Position numbers and translations under genes: made by a program. The notes beneath the pieces were generated by a model. That model was not told the origin of the DNA. It worked only from the letters and a program-made list of their open reading frames with translations, and made no database searches. Source: Winogradskyella eximia (lineage in GTDB: Bacteria; Bacteroidota; Bacteroidia; Flavobacteriales; Flavobacteriaceae). From it: 64,000 bases of DNA. Shown here in pieces: positions 25,478 to 33,917 of this stretch. The DNA is taken from the NCBI RefSeq assembly GCF_003386165.1, contig NZ_QRDV01000004.1, positions 144,443-208,442 on the forward strand. Direction: 5' to 3'. Position 1 is the first letter of the stretch; the number at the start of each line of letters is the position of its first letter.

Positions 25478-26353
25478 ATGGTTCAGAATTTTGATGATAT
25501 AGAAGATAAAATTACAGAAAGTGGTGCTTGGGAGAAAACCCGAGATTTCTTAGGGTTACACATGGAAATTGGTAATGATATTAGTATTTCCATCCTTGAT
25601 GTATTAATAGTTATTACTGCTATATTTATTACAACAATAGTATTAAGAATAGTTTTAAAAATAATAACTAGAAATTTGCCTGATGATGATAAAGGTAAAT
25701 TTAGTGTTGTTTATGGCTACTTTAGATGGTTAATTTATCTCATAATATTATTAGTAACGTTACATAGTGTTGGTGTTAATGTAACAGCCGTTTTTGCAGC
25801 TTCTGCAGCACTTTTAATAGGTATTGGTTTAGCGTTGCAGACCTTGTTTCAAGATATTATTTCTGGAGTTTTTATATTGATTGACCAATCTGTACATGTT
25901 GGTGATATTATTGAAATTGATGGTAAAGTAGGTCGAGTAGAAGAAATTAAATTAAGAACCACTAGAGCTGTAACTATCGATAATAAAGTGTTAGTAATTC
26001 CTAATCATTTATATTTAGAAAACAGTTTGTACAATTGGACACAAAACGGAACTACAACGCGAGAAAGTGTAGAAGTAGGTGTCGCTTACGGAAGTGATGT
26101 TCAGTTGGTTAGAAAGTTGTTATTGCAAGCAGCGAGTACAAATGATAGAGTGCTTTCAGAGCCAGAACCATCGGTTATTTTTACTAATTTTGGAGATAGT
26201 TCATTAGATTTTAAATTGGTATTTACATTGTCTGATAGTTTTAAAGCTCAGTTTCCAAAAAGTGAAATTCGGTTTGAAATTGAACGCCTTTTTAGAGAAA
26301 ACAATGTGTCAATTCCGTTTCCGCAACGCGACATACATATTATTCAAAAATAA
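25478..26353 (+). CDS. Small-conductance mechanosensitive channel (MscS family)
   Basis: A 291-residue protein with a short amphipathic N-terminus and about three membrane helices (near 38-60, 80-100 and 105-130). The pore helix and beta domain are recognisable from LLIGIGLALQTLFQDIISGVFILIDQSVHVGDIIEIDG and VIPNHLYLENSLYNWT. The C-terminal alpha-beta domain is complete and ends FPQRDIHIIQ. The channel opens on membrane tension and releases osmolytes during hypo-osmotic shock. It is linked with the ABC exporter upstream and lies 59 bp before the response-regulator gene. Confidence 0.93.
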   Translation: MVQNFDDIEDKITESGAWEKTRDFLGLHMEIGNDISISILDVLIVITAIFITTIVLRIVLKIITRNLPDDDKGKFSVVYGYFRWLIYLIILLVTLHSVGVNVTAVFAASAALLIGIGLALQTLFQDIISGVFILIDQSVHVGDIIEIDGKVGRVEEIKLRTTRAVTIDNKVLVIPNHLYLENSLYNWTQNGTTTRESVEVGVAYGSDVQLVRKLLLQAASTNDRVLSEPEPSVIFTNFGDSSLDFKLVFTLSDSFKAQFPKSEIRFEIERLFRENNVSIPFPQRDIHIIQK

Positions 26354-26412
26354 AATAAGCTTTAAGTGCTATCCTTACAAGTCCTTATTCAACATAAAAA
26401 TAAATTAAAGTT

Positions 26413-27576
26413 ATGCCAAAAATATTAATTATAGAAGATGAAGCTGCGATTAGACGTGTGTTAGTCAAAATACTTTCTGAAGAAAATAATACGTACCAAG
26501 TTGAAGAAGCTGAAGATGGTTTGGTTGGGATTGAAAAAATAAAGAAAGAAGATTATGATTTGGTGCTTTGCGATATTAAGATGCCAAAAATGGATGGTGT
26601 TGAAGTTTTAGAGGCTGTAAAAAAGATTAAACCAGAAACGCCAATGGTTATGATTTCTGGCCATGGTGATTTAGATACTGCAGTAAATACGATGCGCTTG
26701 GGAGCTTTTGATTATATTTCTAAGCCGCCAGATTTAAACCGCTTACTTAATACAGTGCGTATTGCTTTAGACCGAAAAGAGTTGGTTGTTGAAAACAAAA
26801 TGTTGAAGAAAAAAGTAAGTAAAAACTACGAAATGATTGGTGCGAGCGATGGCATTGCTCGTATTAAGGATATGATTGATAAAGTAGCGCCAACGGATGC
26901 TCGCGTTTTAATTACAGGTCCAAATGGAACAGGTAAGGAACTTGTTGCGCATTGGTTACATCAAAAAAGTGAACGATCTAAAGGACCAATGATTGAGGTG
27001 AATTGTGCCGCAATTCCATCAGAATTAATTGAAAGTGAATTATTCGGTCATGTAAAAGGAGCATTTACTTCAGCAGCAAAAGATAGAGCAGGTAAGTTTG
27101 AAGCTGCCAATGGAGGTACTATATTTTTAGATGAGATAGGTGATATGAGCTTGTCTGCACAGGCCAAAGTATTACGAGCCTTGCAAGAAAGTAGAATTCA
27201 ACGTGTTGGTAGTGATAAAGACATTAAAGTTAATGTTAGAGTTGTAGCTGCGACCAATAAAAACCTTAAAAAAGAAATTGAAGAAGGGAATTTTAGAGAA
27301 GATTTATATCACAGATTAGCGGTTATTTTAATTGAAGTGCCAGCGCTTAATGAGAGACGTGAAGACATTCCATTATTAATAAATTATTTTGCTGAAAAGA
27401 TCTCTAGTGAACAAGGCACTGCTAAAAAATCATTTTCTGCTAAGGCTATTAAATTGCTTCAAAATTATGATTGGACAGGTAATATTCGTGAGCTGAGAAA
27501 TGTTGTTGAACGTTTAATTATTTTAGGAGAAAAAGAAGTTAGTGAGAATGATGTAAAAGCTTTTGCTTCTAAATAA
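26413..27576 (+). CDS. NtrC-like response regulator lacking a DNA-binding domain
   Basis: 387 residues: a receiver domain at 1-120 (acidic pocket EDE at 8-10, phospho-acceptor Asp54 in LCDIKMPKMDG, Lys104) and an AAA+ sigma-54 activator domain at 140-375. The latter has Walker A GPNGTGKE at 169-176, Walker B GGTIFLDEIGD, arginine-finger region NFREDLYHRLAV and the sensor II segment. The sigma-54 contact loop reads GAFTSA (216-221) instead of GAFTGA. The chain ends at ENDVKAFASK with no Fis-type helix-turn-helix, so it would activate without its own DNA anchoring or through a partner. No histidine kinase is nearby. PPK2 begins 11 bp downstream. Confidence 0.9.
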   Translation: MPKILIIEDEAAIRRVLVKILSEENNTYQVEEAEDGLVGIEKIKKEDYDLVLCDIKMPKMDGVEVLEAVKKIKPETPMVMISGHGDLDTAVNTMRLGAFDYISKPPDLNRLLNTVRIALDRKELVVENKMLKKKVSKNYEMIGASDGIARIKDMIDKVAPTDARVLITGPNGTGKELVAHWLHQKSERSKGPMIEVNCAAIPSELIESELFGHVKGAFTSAAKDRAGKFEAANGGTIFLDEIGDMSLSAQAKVLRALQESRIQRVGSDKDIKVNVRVVAATNKNLKKEIEEGNFREDLYHRLAVILIEVPALNERREDIPLLINYFAEKISSEQGTAKKSFSAKAIKLLQNYDWTGNIRELRNVVERLIILGEKEVSENDVKAFASK

Positions 27577-27587
27577 AATTTATAATT

Positions 27588-28469
27588 ATGAAAGACATTC
27601 ACATAAAGGATTTTAAGATTTCTTCAAAAATCAATATCAAGGATTTACCAACATCACTTGATTTAGGACTAAATAAAAAGAAAATTGAACGCGAGCTAAG
27701 AACTGTAAGTGAAAACTTAGCAGACATTCAAAATACCATGTATGCACATGGTAAGTATGCTGTTTTAATGTGTATTCAAGGTATGGATACAGCAGGAAAA
27801 GATAGTTTGATTCGTGAAGTTTTTAAAGAATTTAATGTCAGAGGTATTGTTGCTCACAGTTTTAAAAAACCTACGGAATTAGAGTTAAAGCACGATTATT
27901 TATGGAGGCATGTTATTGCCTTACCTGCGAGAGGAAAATTTGGCATATTTAACAGAACGCATTACGAAAACGTACTTGTAACTAGAGTGCATCCGGAATA
28001 TCTAATGTATGAAAACATGCCACATGTTAATAGTTTAGAAGATGTTAACGAGGCCTTTTGGGACAAACGGATTAATGAAATCAATAATTTCGAAAAGCAT
28101 ATTGCCGATAATGGTACCATCGTTTTTAAATTCTTTTTAAACATATCTAAAGACGAACAAAAAAATAGATTATTAAGACGACTTAATAAACCAGAAAAAA
28201 ACTGGAAATTTTCACCAGACGACTTAGACGAACGTTTATGTTGGGATCAATACCAAACGTATTATGAAGATGCTTTAAATAGAACATCTAAACCACACGC
28301 ACCTTGGTATAATATTCCTGCAGACGATAAACCAACAGCACGATATATTGTGGCAAAAATCTTATATGACACTTTAAAAACGTATACAGATATTAAAGAG
28401 CCAGAATTACCTGCGCATCAAAAAGAAAATATAGATTTATATAAAGCCCAATTAGAAAATGAAGACTAG
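27588..28469 (+). CDS. Polyphosphate kinase 2 family protein
   Basis: A 293-residue P-loop kinase of the PPK2 family, which transfers phosphate between polyphosphate and nucleotides. Walker A is GMDTAGKDS near 65-73, the substrate/lid region is FNRTHYENVLVTRVHPEY, and KFFLNISKDEQKNRLLRRLNKPEKNWKFS is the family lid signature. Single-domain proteins like this mostly phosphorylate ADP or AMP at the expense of polyphosphate; which nucleotide is used cannot be read directly. The stop codon overlaps the start of the M28 peptidase gene by 11 bases, a sign of coupling. Confidence 0.92.
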   Translation: MKDIHIKDFKISSKINIKDLPTSLDLGLNKKKIERELRTVSENLADIQNTMYAHGKYAVLMCIQGMDTAGKDSLIREVFKEFNVRGIVAHSFKKPTELELKHDYLWRHVIALPARGKFGIFNRTHYENVLVTRVHPEYLMYENMPHVNSLEDVNEAFWDKRINEINNFEKHIADNGTIVFKFFLNISKDEQKNRLLRRLNKPEKNWKFSPDDLDERLCWDQYQTYYEDALNRTSKPHAPWYNIPADDKPTARYIVAKILYDTLKTYTDIKEPELPAHQKENIDLYKAQLENED

Positions 28470-29862
28470 AATAGTTACTATTATTTTATGCTGTTTTACA
28501 GCATTTAATTTTGCTCAGAATGACGAGTCTGTTTTAAAAGAAGTGTATAAGACATCGCTTACTAATGGGAAAAGTTATGAATGGCTAGAGCATTTATCTA
28601 ATGAGATTGGAGGGAGATTGTCTGGTTCTAAAAATGCAGAGTTGGCAGTTCAATATACTAAAGCTGAATTAGAAAAATTAGGTTTAGACAAAGTTTGGTT
28701 ACAGCCAGTTATGGTTCCTAAGTGGGAAAGAGGAGAAAAAGAAAAGGCGTTTTTTGAAATTGCAGGTTTTGTTAAAGAAGTTAATATTTGTGCTTTAGGT
28801 GGTTCTGTCGCTACTGCTAAGGATGGTGTTTCTGCTGAGGTTGTAGAGGTTCATGATTTTGAAGAATTAGCTGCTTTAGGAAAAGAAAAAATTGAAGGAA
28901 AAATTGTGTTTTATAACCGTCCGATGCAAGCCGATTTAATAAGTACGTTTAATGCTTATGGAGGTTGTGTAAATCAGCGATATGCTGGTGCTATGGAAGC
29001 TGGTAAGTATGGTGCTGTAGGTGTTATTGTACGTTCAATGAACTTGCGTCAAGATGATTATCCTCATACTGGGAGCATGAGTTATGGTGATTTACCAATT
29101 AATCAGCGTATACCGTCTGCTGCCATCAGTACTAATGGAGCCGAGAAGTTGAGCGAAGCACTAAAACAAAACAAAGAACTTAAGTTTTACTTTAAACAAA
29201 ATTGTAAGCAATTTGAAGATGTGCAATCTTATAATGTTATTGGCGAAATTACAGGACATAAATTTCCTAATGAATATATTATAGTTGGTGGCCATTTAGA
29301 TTCATGGGATTTGGGTGATGGTGCACATGATGATGGTGCTGGTGTTGTTCAATCAATGGATGTTTTAAGATTATTAAAAAAGAGCGGAATTAAACCAAAA
29401 CGTACCATCAGAGTTGTTTTGTTTATGAATGAAGAGAACGGTTTACGTGGTGCAACAAAATATGCTGAAGTTGCCAAAGCAAAAAATGAGAATCACATTT
29501 TTGCATTAGAGAGTGACGCAGGTGGTTTTACACCTAGAGGATTTTCGTTTGCAGCCAATTCTACAAATTTCGATCAAGTATTAGGTTGGAAAGATTTATT
29601 TAAACCTTATTTAATTCATTATTTTGAGTTAGGTGGAAGTGGTGCAGATGTTGGTCCATTAAAAACCGATACTAATGTGCTCGCTGGTTTACGACCAGAT
29701 TCACAACGTTATTTTGATCACCATCATGCAGCAAATGATACTTTTGAACATGTAAATAAGCGCGAACTAGAATTAGGTACTGCTACTATGACAGCATTGG
29801 TTTATTTATTTGATAAGTATGGTGTAAATCCTATTTCTGGTACTAAAAAGATTAAGGATTAA
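28459..29862 (+). CDS. Secreted M28-family zinc aminopeptidase
   Basis: Residues 1-19 are a signal peptide (IVTIILCCFTAFNFAQ). The protein is a 467-residue M28 peptidase with a protease-associated insert (about 125-235). Zinc ligands and catalytic residues are visible: His279 and Asp281 in GGHLDSWD, the metal-bridging Asp in AHDDGAG, Glu325-Glu326 in NEENGLRG, Asp353 in LESDAGG, and the His cluster 421-423 in FDHHHAAND. It probably trims peptides in the periplasm. It overlaps the PPK2 gene by 11 bases and is 5 bp before the DinB-fold gene. Confidence 0.92.
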   Translation: MKTRIVTIILCCFTAFNFAQNDESVLKEVYKTSLTNGKSYEWLEHLSNEIGGRLSGSKNAELAVQYTKAELEKLGLDKVWLQPVMVPKWERGEKEKAFFEIAGFVKEVNICALGGSVATAKDGVSAEVVEVHDFEELAALGKEKIEGKIVFYNRPMQADLISTFNAYGGCVNQRYAGAMEAGKYGAVGVIVRSMNLRQDDYPHTGSMSYGDLPINQRIPSAAISTNGAEKLSEALKQNKELKFYFKQNCKQFEDVQSYNVIGEITGHKFPNEYIIVGGHLDSWDLGDGAHDDGAGVVQSMDVLRLLKKSGIKPKRTIRVVLFMNEENGLRGATKYAEVAKAKNENHIFALESDAGGFTPRGFSFAANSTNFDQVLGWKDLFKPYLIHYFELGGSGADVGPLKTDTNVLAGLRPDSQRYFDHHHAANDTFEHVNKRELELGTATMTALVYLFDKYGVNPISGTKKIKD

Positions 29863-29867
29863 ATGAC

Positions 29868-30434
29868 ATGAATAAGTTTAGCTTAATTCTATTTTCTATC
29901 TGGAGTATTTCGGGTTTTTCACAAGAAGAGGATGCTTTACCTTACCGTGAAATTCCGGACTATTCCGATAATTATACAGCAGGTACGGTTGTGGCAAGAA
30001 TGATTGACGCTTTAGGCTTTCGGTTTTATTGGGCTTCAAATACGTTATCAGAAAAGGATTTGGCTTATAAAGCGACTGATGAAGGTAGAACATCATTAGC
30101 AACTATTGAGCATATTTATAGCTTATCAAAAACAATTGTAAACGCTACTCAAAAACAATCCAACTCTAGAGATAAAGAGGATTTAAGTTATTCTGAATTA
30201 CGATCTAAAACATTACAGAATTTAAAAATAGCTGCAGATATTTTACGGGAAAGCGATGATATTTCTCAGTACAAAATTATTTTTGGTGAACGCGAAATCC
30301 CCTTTTGGAATCAGGTAAATGGACCAATAGCGGATGCAATTTGGCATTGTGGTCAGCTTGTAATTTATAGAAGGGTAACAGGTAATCCTATAAATCCCAA
30401 AGTGAATCATTTTTCCGGAAAAGTAAGTGATTAA
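29868..30434 (+). CDS. Exported DinB-superfamily protein
   Basis: A 188-residue protein with a signal peptide (LILFSIWSISGFSQ, cleavage near residue 19). The body is a four-helix bundle with DinB-family marks: YTAGTVVARMIDALGFRFYWAS, the helix with His82 in IEHIYSLSKTIVNAT, and WNQVNGPIADAIWHCGQLVIYRRV with His160 before a conserved Gly-Gln. These histidines are probable metal ligands. DinB-fold proteins are often thiol-dependent transferases, but most are cytosolic, and an exported one has no assigned role. It is the last gene of a run starting at 23232. Confidence 0.78.
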   Translation: MNKFSLILFSIWSISGFSQEEDALPYREIPDYSDNYTAGTVVARMIDALGFRFYWASNTLSEKDLAYKATDEGRTSLATIEHIYSLSKTIVNATQKQSNSRDKEDLSYSELRSKTLQNLKIAADILRESDDISQYKIIFGEREIPFWNQVNGPIADAIWHCGQLVIYRRVTGNPINPKVNHFSGKVSD

Positions 30435-30475
30435 TTAACATTGTAAAGTGGACTGTTTTTTAGACCAAAGATAAT

Positions 30476-30598
30476 TTAAATGTCATTTTTATCTTCTTCA
30501 TCCTCTTTTTTCATTTTAAGATATTTAGATATTAGCCGCACTCCTAATCTTGCGAAAAGAATTACGGCGAATACCATTACTATATCTAAACCTGTCAT
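30476..30598 (-). CDS. 40-residue single-pass membrane protein
   Basis: A short frame starting at 30598, directly (8 bases) after the stop of the S41 protease gene. The product begins MTGLDIVMVFAVILFARLGV, one membrane helix, and ends in a charged Lys/Glu/Asp tail (KMKKEDEEDKNDI). The hydrophobic head, charged tail and tight spacing support a real small gene. It would be easy to miss by length filters. I know no function; the association with a tricorn-like protease suggests an anchoring or regulatory peptide, which is speculation. Confidence 0.55.
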   Translation of the reverse strand: MTGLDIVMVFAVILFARLGVRLISKYLKMKKEDEEDKNDI

Positions 30599-30606
30599 AG
30601 ATTATA

Positions 30607-33600
30607 TTAATTACCTGTTGCAGGTTTTGGGAACTTAGGCGCTTTAACTTCTGTTTTAATACCTAGTTGTTTCATTAATTCTTCGATGGCTTTTTCGAGT
30701 TGTGGATCTTTTCCATTGGACAATGCTTTTGCGTCTTGTCTAACTTCTATGTCTGGTGCCACTCCTTCGTTTTCTGCAATCCATTTATTATTTATAGGAT
30801 CAAACACAGCATTGTCTGGTGAGGTAAGTGAACCACCATCGATTAAAGCGTAATGTGTTGAGGATTTTACTAAACCTCCCCAAGTTGTCATACCTATAAG
30901 TTTACCAACATTCTGCTGTCTAAATACCCATGGGAAGAAATCTCCACCAGAACCCGCAAGTTCATTAATTAACAACACTTTTGGACCTAATATTCCTGCA
31001 GGAAGCGTTAACGGTTTGCCATTTGGTACTTCATTGGTTAAGCCAGCTCTTAAGCTACGTGTCATTAAATCTACCATGTAATCATCTAATAAACCACCAC
31101 CATTGAAGCGTTCATCAATAACAGCACCTTCTTTATCTTGTTGCGCAAAGTAATATCTATTGAAAGAAACAAAACCAGGACCTCCTGTATTCGGAACCCA
31201 AATATATCCTAAACGACCGTTTGATAATTTGTCTACCAATCTACGATTATCCTCAACCCAAGTGCGTTGTCTTAAAGAATTTTCATTTGAAATAGGTTCT
31301 ACGATCTCAGTCCAATGCCCTTTAAATTGAGGTTGGTCATTAATATGAAGAATAGTTTGTTTTCCTGAAGTGCCATCTAAATATTTATAGAAATTGTCAT
31401 TAGCTTTTATTTCTTTTCCATTGATGCCTACAATATATTGACCTTCTTTTATGTTTAGTCCAGGCGCATCTAATGGTCCTGTTAATCCTGGATTCCAACT
31501 TTCAGTAGTGAAAATACGATCAATTTTCCAGTGGTTTTTATCGGTACTCATATCAGCACCTAATAAACCAGTTGTAGATCTTTCGATATCTGGATAATCG
31601 CCTCCTCTAACAAAACTATGACCAACCGATAACTCACCATTCACTTGATCTAAGATGTAATATAAATCGGCACGATGCTTTATAAACGGAACCAATGGAG
31701 CGTAACGTTTGTAAACAACGTTCCAATCACGACCATGCATATTTGGATCGTAAAAATAATCGCGTTCGTACCTCCAAGCTTCTTCAAACATTTGTTCCCA
31801 TTCCGCGGAACGATCTAAATTCATTTGTAAATTAACCTTAAGGCGTTTACCACCTTTTGCATCTCCTCCTTTGGTGCTAATTACTTGCCAATCACCATTA
31901 ATCTGAGCTAACATATGTTCTCCATTTGTGGTAACCGAAACTGAACGCACACCAGAAGCAAATTCTTTGTTTTTTTGTTCTTCAAGATTAAATTTGTGAA
32001 GTAGTGCGCCTCTATCATTTGGCACATATTCTGAGATAAACATAGATCCTTTAGGACCAGCAATGATATACCCATAATTTCTTGTAGGTATTGGTAATGC
32101 TAGTGTACGGCGACCAATATTTTCAAAATCGATAAGCATTGTTTTATTGTCATCTTCCTTTTTTTCTTTGGAATCTTTATCCTCTTTTTTGTCATCAGGT
32201 TTCTCTTCATCTTCTTTTTTAATGTCTTCTTCATCACTTTTTGGTTTAAAAGGAGAATCATCATTAGCATCTAAATTAATAACATAAGCAGCGTAGGCAG
32301 GATTTGCTGTCATAGAACTTGTGTTTGCCCAACCTGATCCAAGCGCAACATCCGTACTCGCTAAAAAGTAAAGTTGTTTTTTATTCAAATCCCAAGCCGG
32401 TGAAAAGGAATCTGCAAAAGCATCGGTAATTGGTGTAGTCCTATCTTTCTCAATAGAGTAAATATAAATTTGTCTAAAGTTATTGGAAGCCGATTTTTCA
32501 TAAGCAATCCATTTACTATCTGGAGACCACTTTAATTCAATACTATTACGTTCTAGGTTATTGCCACCAATATCGATGGTTTTAACTTTTTTAGTTTCTA
32601 AGTTTACAAAACGCAAACGTACATCATCATCAACAAAGGCAATGTGCTTTCCGTCTGGAGACCAAGCAGGATTCCAAGCTAATTTAGATTCACCAATAGT
32701 AATCGTTTCAGGTTTTGATAAACCATCTTGATCAGAAATCATTAAAGCATAATTTTTTCTATCGGCATCAGAAAACCAAGCAATTTTATCTCCTTTTGGT
32801 GACCAAATAGGCCGTCTATCTGCTGTGCCGGAGCTTTCAGTAATATTTCTAGAATCTCCAAATTCTACTGGAATTGTAAAGATATCTCCACGAGATTGCA
32901 TAATGGCACGTTTACCATTCGGTGATAAGGATGCTGAACGTGTGGAGTTGGAAACATCTTCCCATTTAGTTTCAGACCATGGAAAATCACCAACAACAGT
33001 AATTGATAGTTGGGTATGCTTACCTGTTGAAATATTCATGGTATGTAAATAACCATCGCGTTCATACACCAAAGTATCCTCATTACCGCTTAGCCATTTA
33101 ATGTCAGAACCTTTAAAGGTTGTAATTTGTTGCATTGATTTTGTCTTCGGATTGTAAGACCAAATATTCGCGACTAAATCGCGATCAGATAGAAAATAAA
33201 TGTTTTCACCTAACCAAATCGGTTGGATATCGGTGGTTTTTTTATTTGGAAGTAACACTTCATTCTGAGTTTTTAAGTCTAATATAATAAGTGGCGTATT
33301 TTGTCCTCCTCTATAGGCGCGCCATTCTTCATCCCAACGATCCATTTTGTCTAAAATCAACTGCGTTCCATCTGGTGAATAAGCCCCATCATTACTCCAT
33401 TGTTTCGTTAAGAGTTGTGGTGCTCCGCCTTCAATCGAAATCGTGTAAAGTCTATTATATGGTCGTGGTGCTGTTTCTCTATTACTCGCAAATAAGATAT
33501 GCTTTCCATCATTTGTCCAACCTCTAACGGTAGAGCCGCTAGGATGCCATGTTAAGCGTTTTGGCTCTCCACCATTTTTAGAAACCACATAGACGTTGTT

Positions 33601-33876
33601 TTTGCCAGCTCTGTTAGAACTAAATGCAATCCAATTGCCATCTGGAGAAAAATAAGGGTTAGATTCCACGGCAGCAGTAGAAGTGATGCGCTTAGATTCA
33701 CTAGAGTTTAATGAAGAAACCCAAATATCACTTCCATAGGTATATGTAATATGAGTAGCACTTATATCGGGTTGACGAAGTAATCTTGTGCCTTGAGCGA
33801 ATGTGATCAAGCTTGAAAATAGAAATAATATAACGAAATACGAGGTTTGGAGATACGTTTTGAGTTGGAATTTCAT
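30607..33876 (-). CDS. Tricorn-like S41 protease with beta-propeller and PDZ
   Basis: 1089 residues with a signal peptide (SYFVILFLFSSLITFAQ). Residues about 30-540 are WD40-like beta-propeller blades (PD40 repeats such as SPDGNWIAFSSNR and SPDGKHIAFV). A highly charged Asp/Glu/Lys linker lies at about 543-576, followed by the tricorn core region, a PDZ domain near 795-845 (EGQYIVGINGKEIKAND) and the S41 catalytic domain. The nucleophile is Ser976 in ELAGSGGDFFPW, and RFNGGGLLDDY precedes it. In the tricorn model the propeller filters peptides into the active site; here it works in the periplasm. The DUF1624 gene is 41 bp upstream. Confidence 0.92.
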   Translation of the reverse strand: MKFQLKTYLQTSYFVILFLFSSLITFAQGTRLLRQPDISATHITYTYGSDIWVSSLNSSESKRITSTAAVESNPYFSPDGNWIAFSSNRAGKNNVYVVSKNGGEPKRLTWHPSGSTVRGWTNDGKHILFASNRETAPRPYNRLYTISIEGGAPQLLTKQWSNDGAYSPDGTQLILDKMDRWDEEWRAYRGGQNTPLIILDLKTQNEVLLPNKKTTDIQPIWLGENIYFLSDRDLVANIWSYNPKTKSMQQITTFKGSDIKWLSGNEDTLVYERDGYLHTMNISTGKHTQLSITVVGDFPWSETKWEDVSNSTRSASLSPNGKRAIMQSRGDIFTIPVEFGDSRNITESSGTADRRPIWSPKGDKIAWFSDADRKNYALMISDQDGLSKPETITIGESKLAWNPAWSPDGKHIAFVDDDVRLRFVNLETKKVKTIDIGGNNLERNSIELKWSPDSKWIAYEKSASNNFRQIYIYSIEKDRTTPITDAFADSFSPAWDLNKKQLYFLASTDVALGSGWANTSSMTANPAYAAYVINLDANDDSPFKPKSDEEDIKKEDEEKPDDKKEDKDSKEKKEDDNKTMLIDFENIGRRTLALPIPTRNYGYIIAGPKGSMFISEYVPNDRGALLHKFNLEEQKNKEFASGVRSVSVTTNGEHMLAQINGDWQVISTKGGDAKGGKRLKVNLQMNLDRSAEWEQMFEEAWRYERDYFYDPNMHGRDWNVVYKRYAPLVPFIKHRADLYYILDQVNGELSVGHSFVRGGDYPDIERSTTGLLGADMSTDKNHWKIDRIFTTESWNPGLTGPLDAPGLNIKEGQYIVGINGKEIKANDNFYKYLDGTSGKQTILHINDQPQFKGHWTEIVEPISNENSLRQRTWVEDNRRLVDKLSNGRLGYIWVPNTGGPGFVSFNRYYFAQQDKEGAVIDERFNGGGLLDDYMVDLMTRSLRAGLTNEVPNGKPLTLPAGILGPKVLLINELAGSGGDFFPWVFRQQNVGKLIGMTTWGGLVKSSTHYALIDGGSLTSPDNAVFDPINNKWIAENEGVAPDIEVRQDAKALSNGKDPQLEKAIEELMKQLGIKTEVKAPKFPKPATGN

Positions 33877-33917
33877 GAGATGTGATTGATTGAATTAATA
33901 AGATTGATGTTCTAAAG

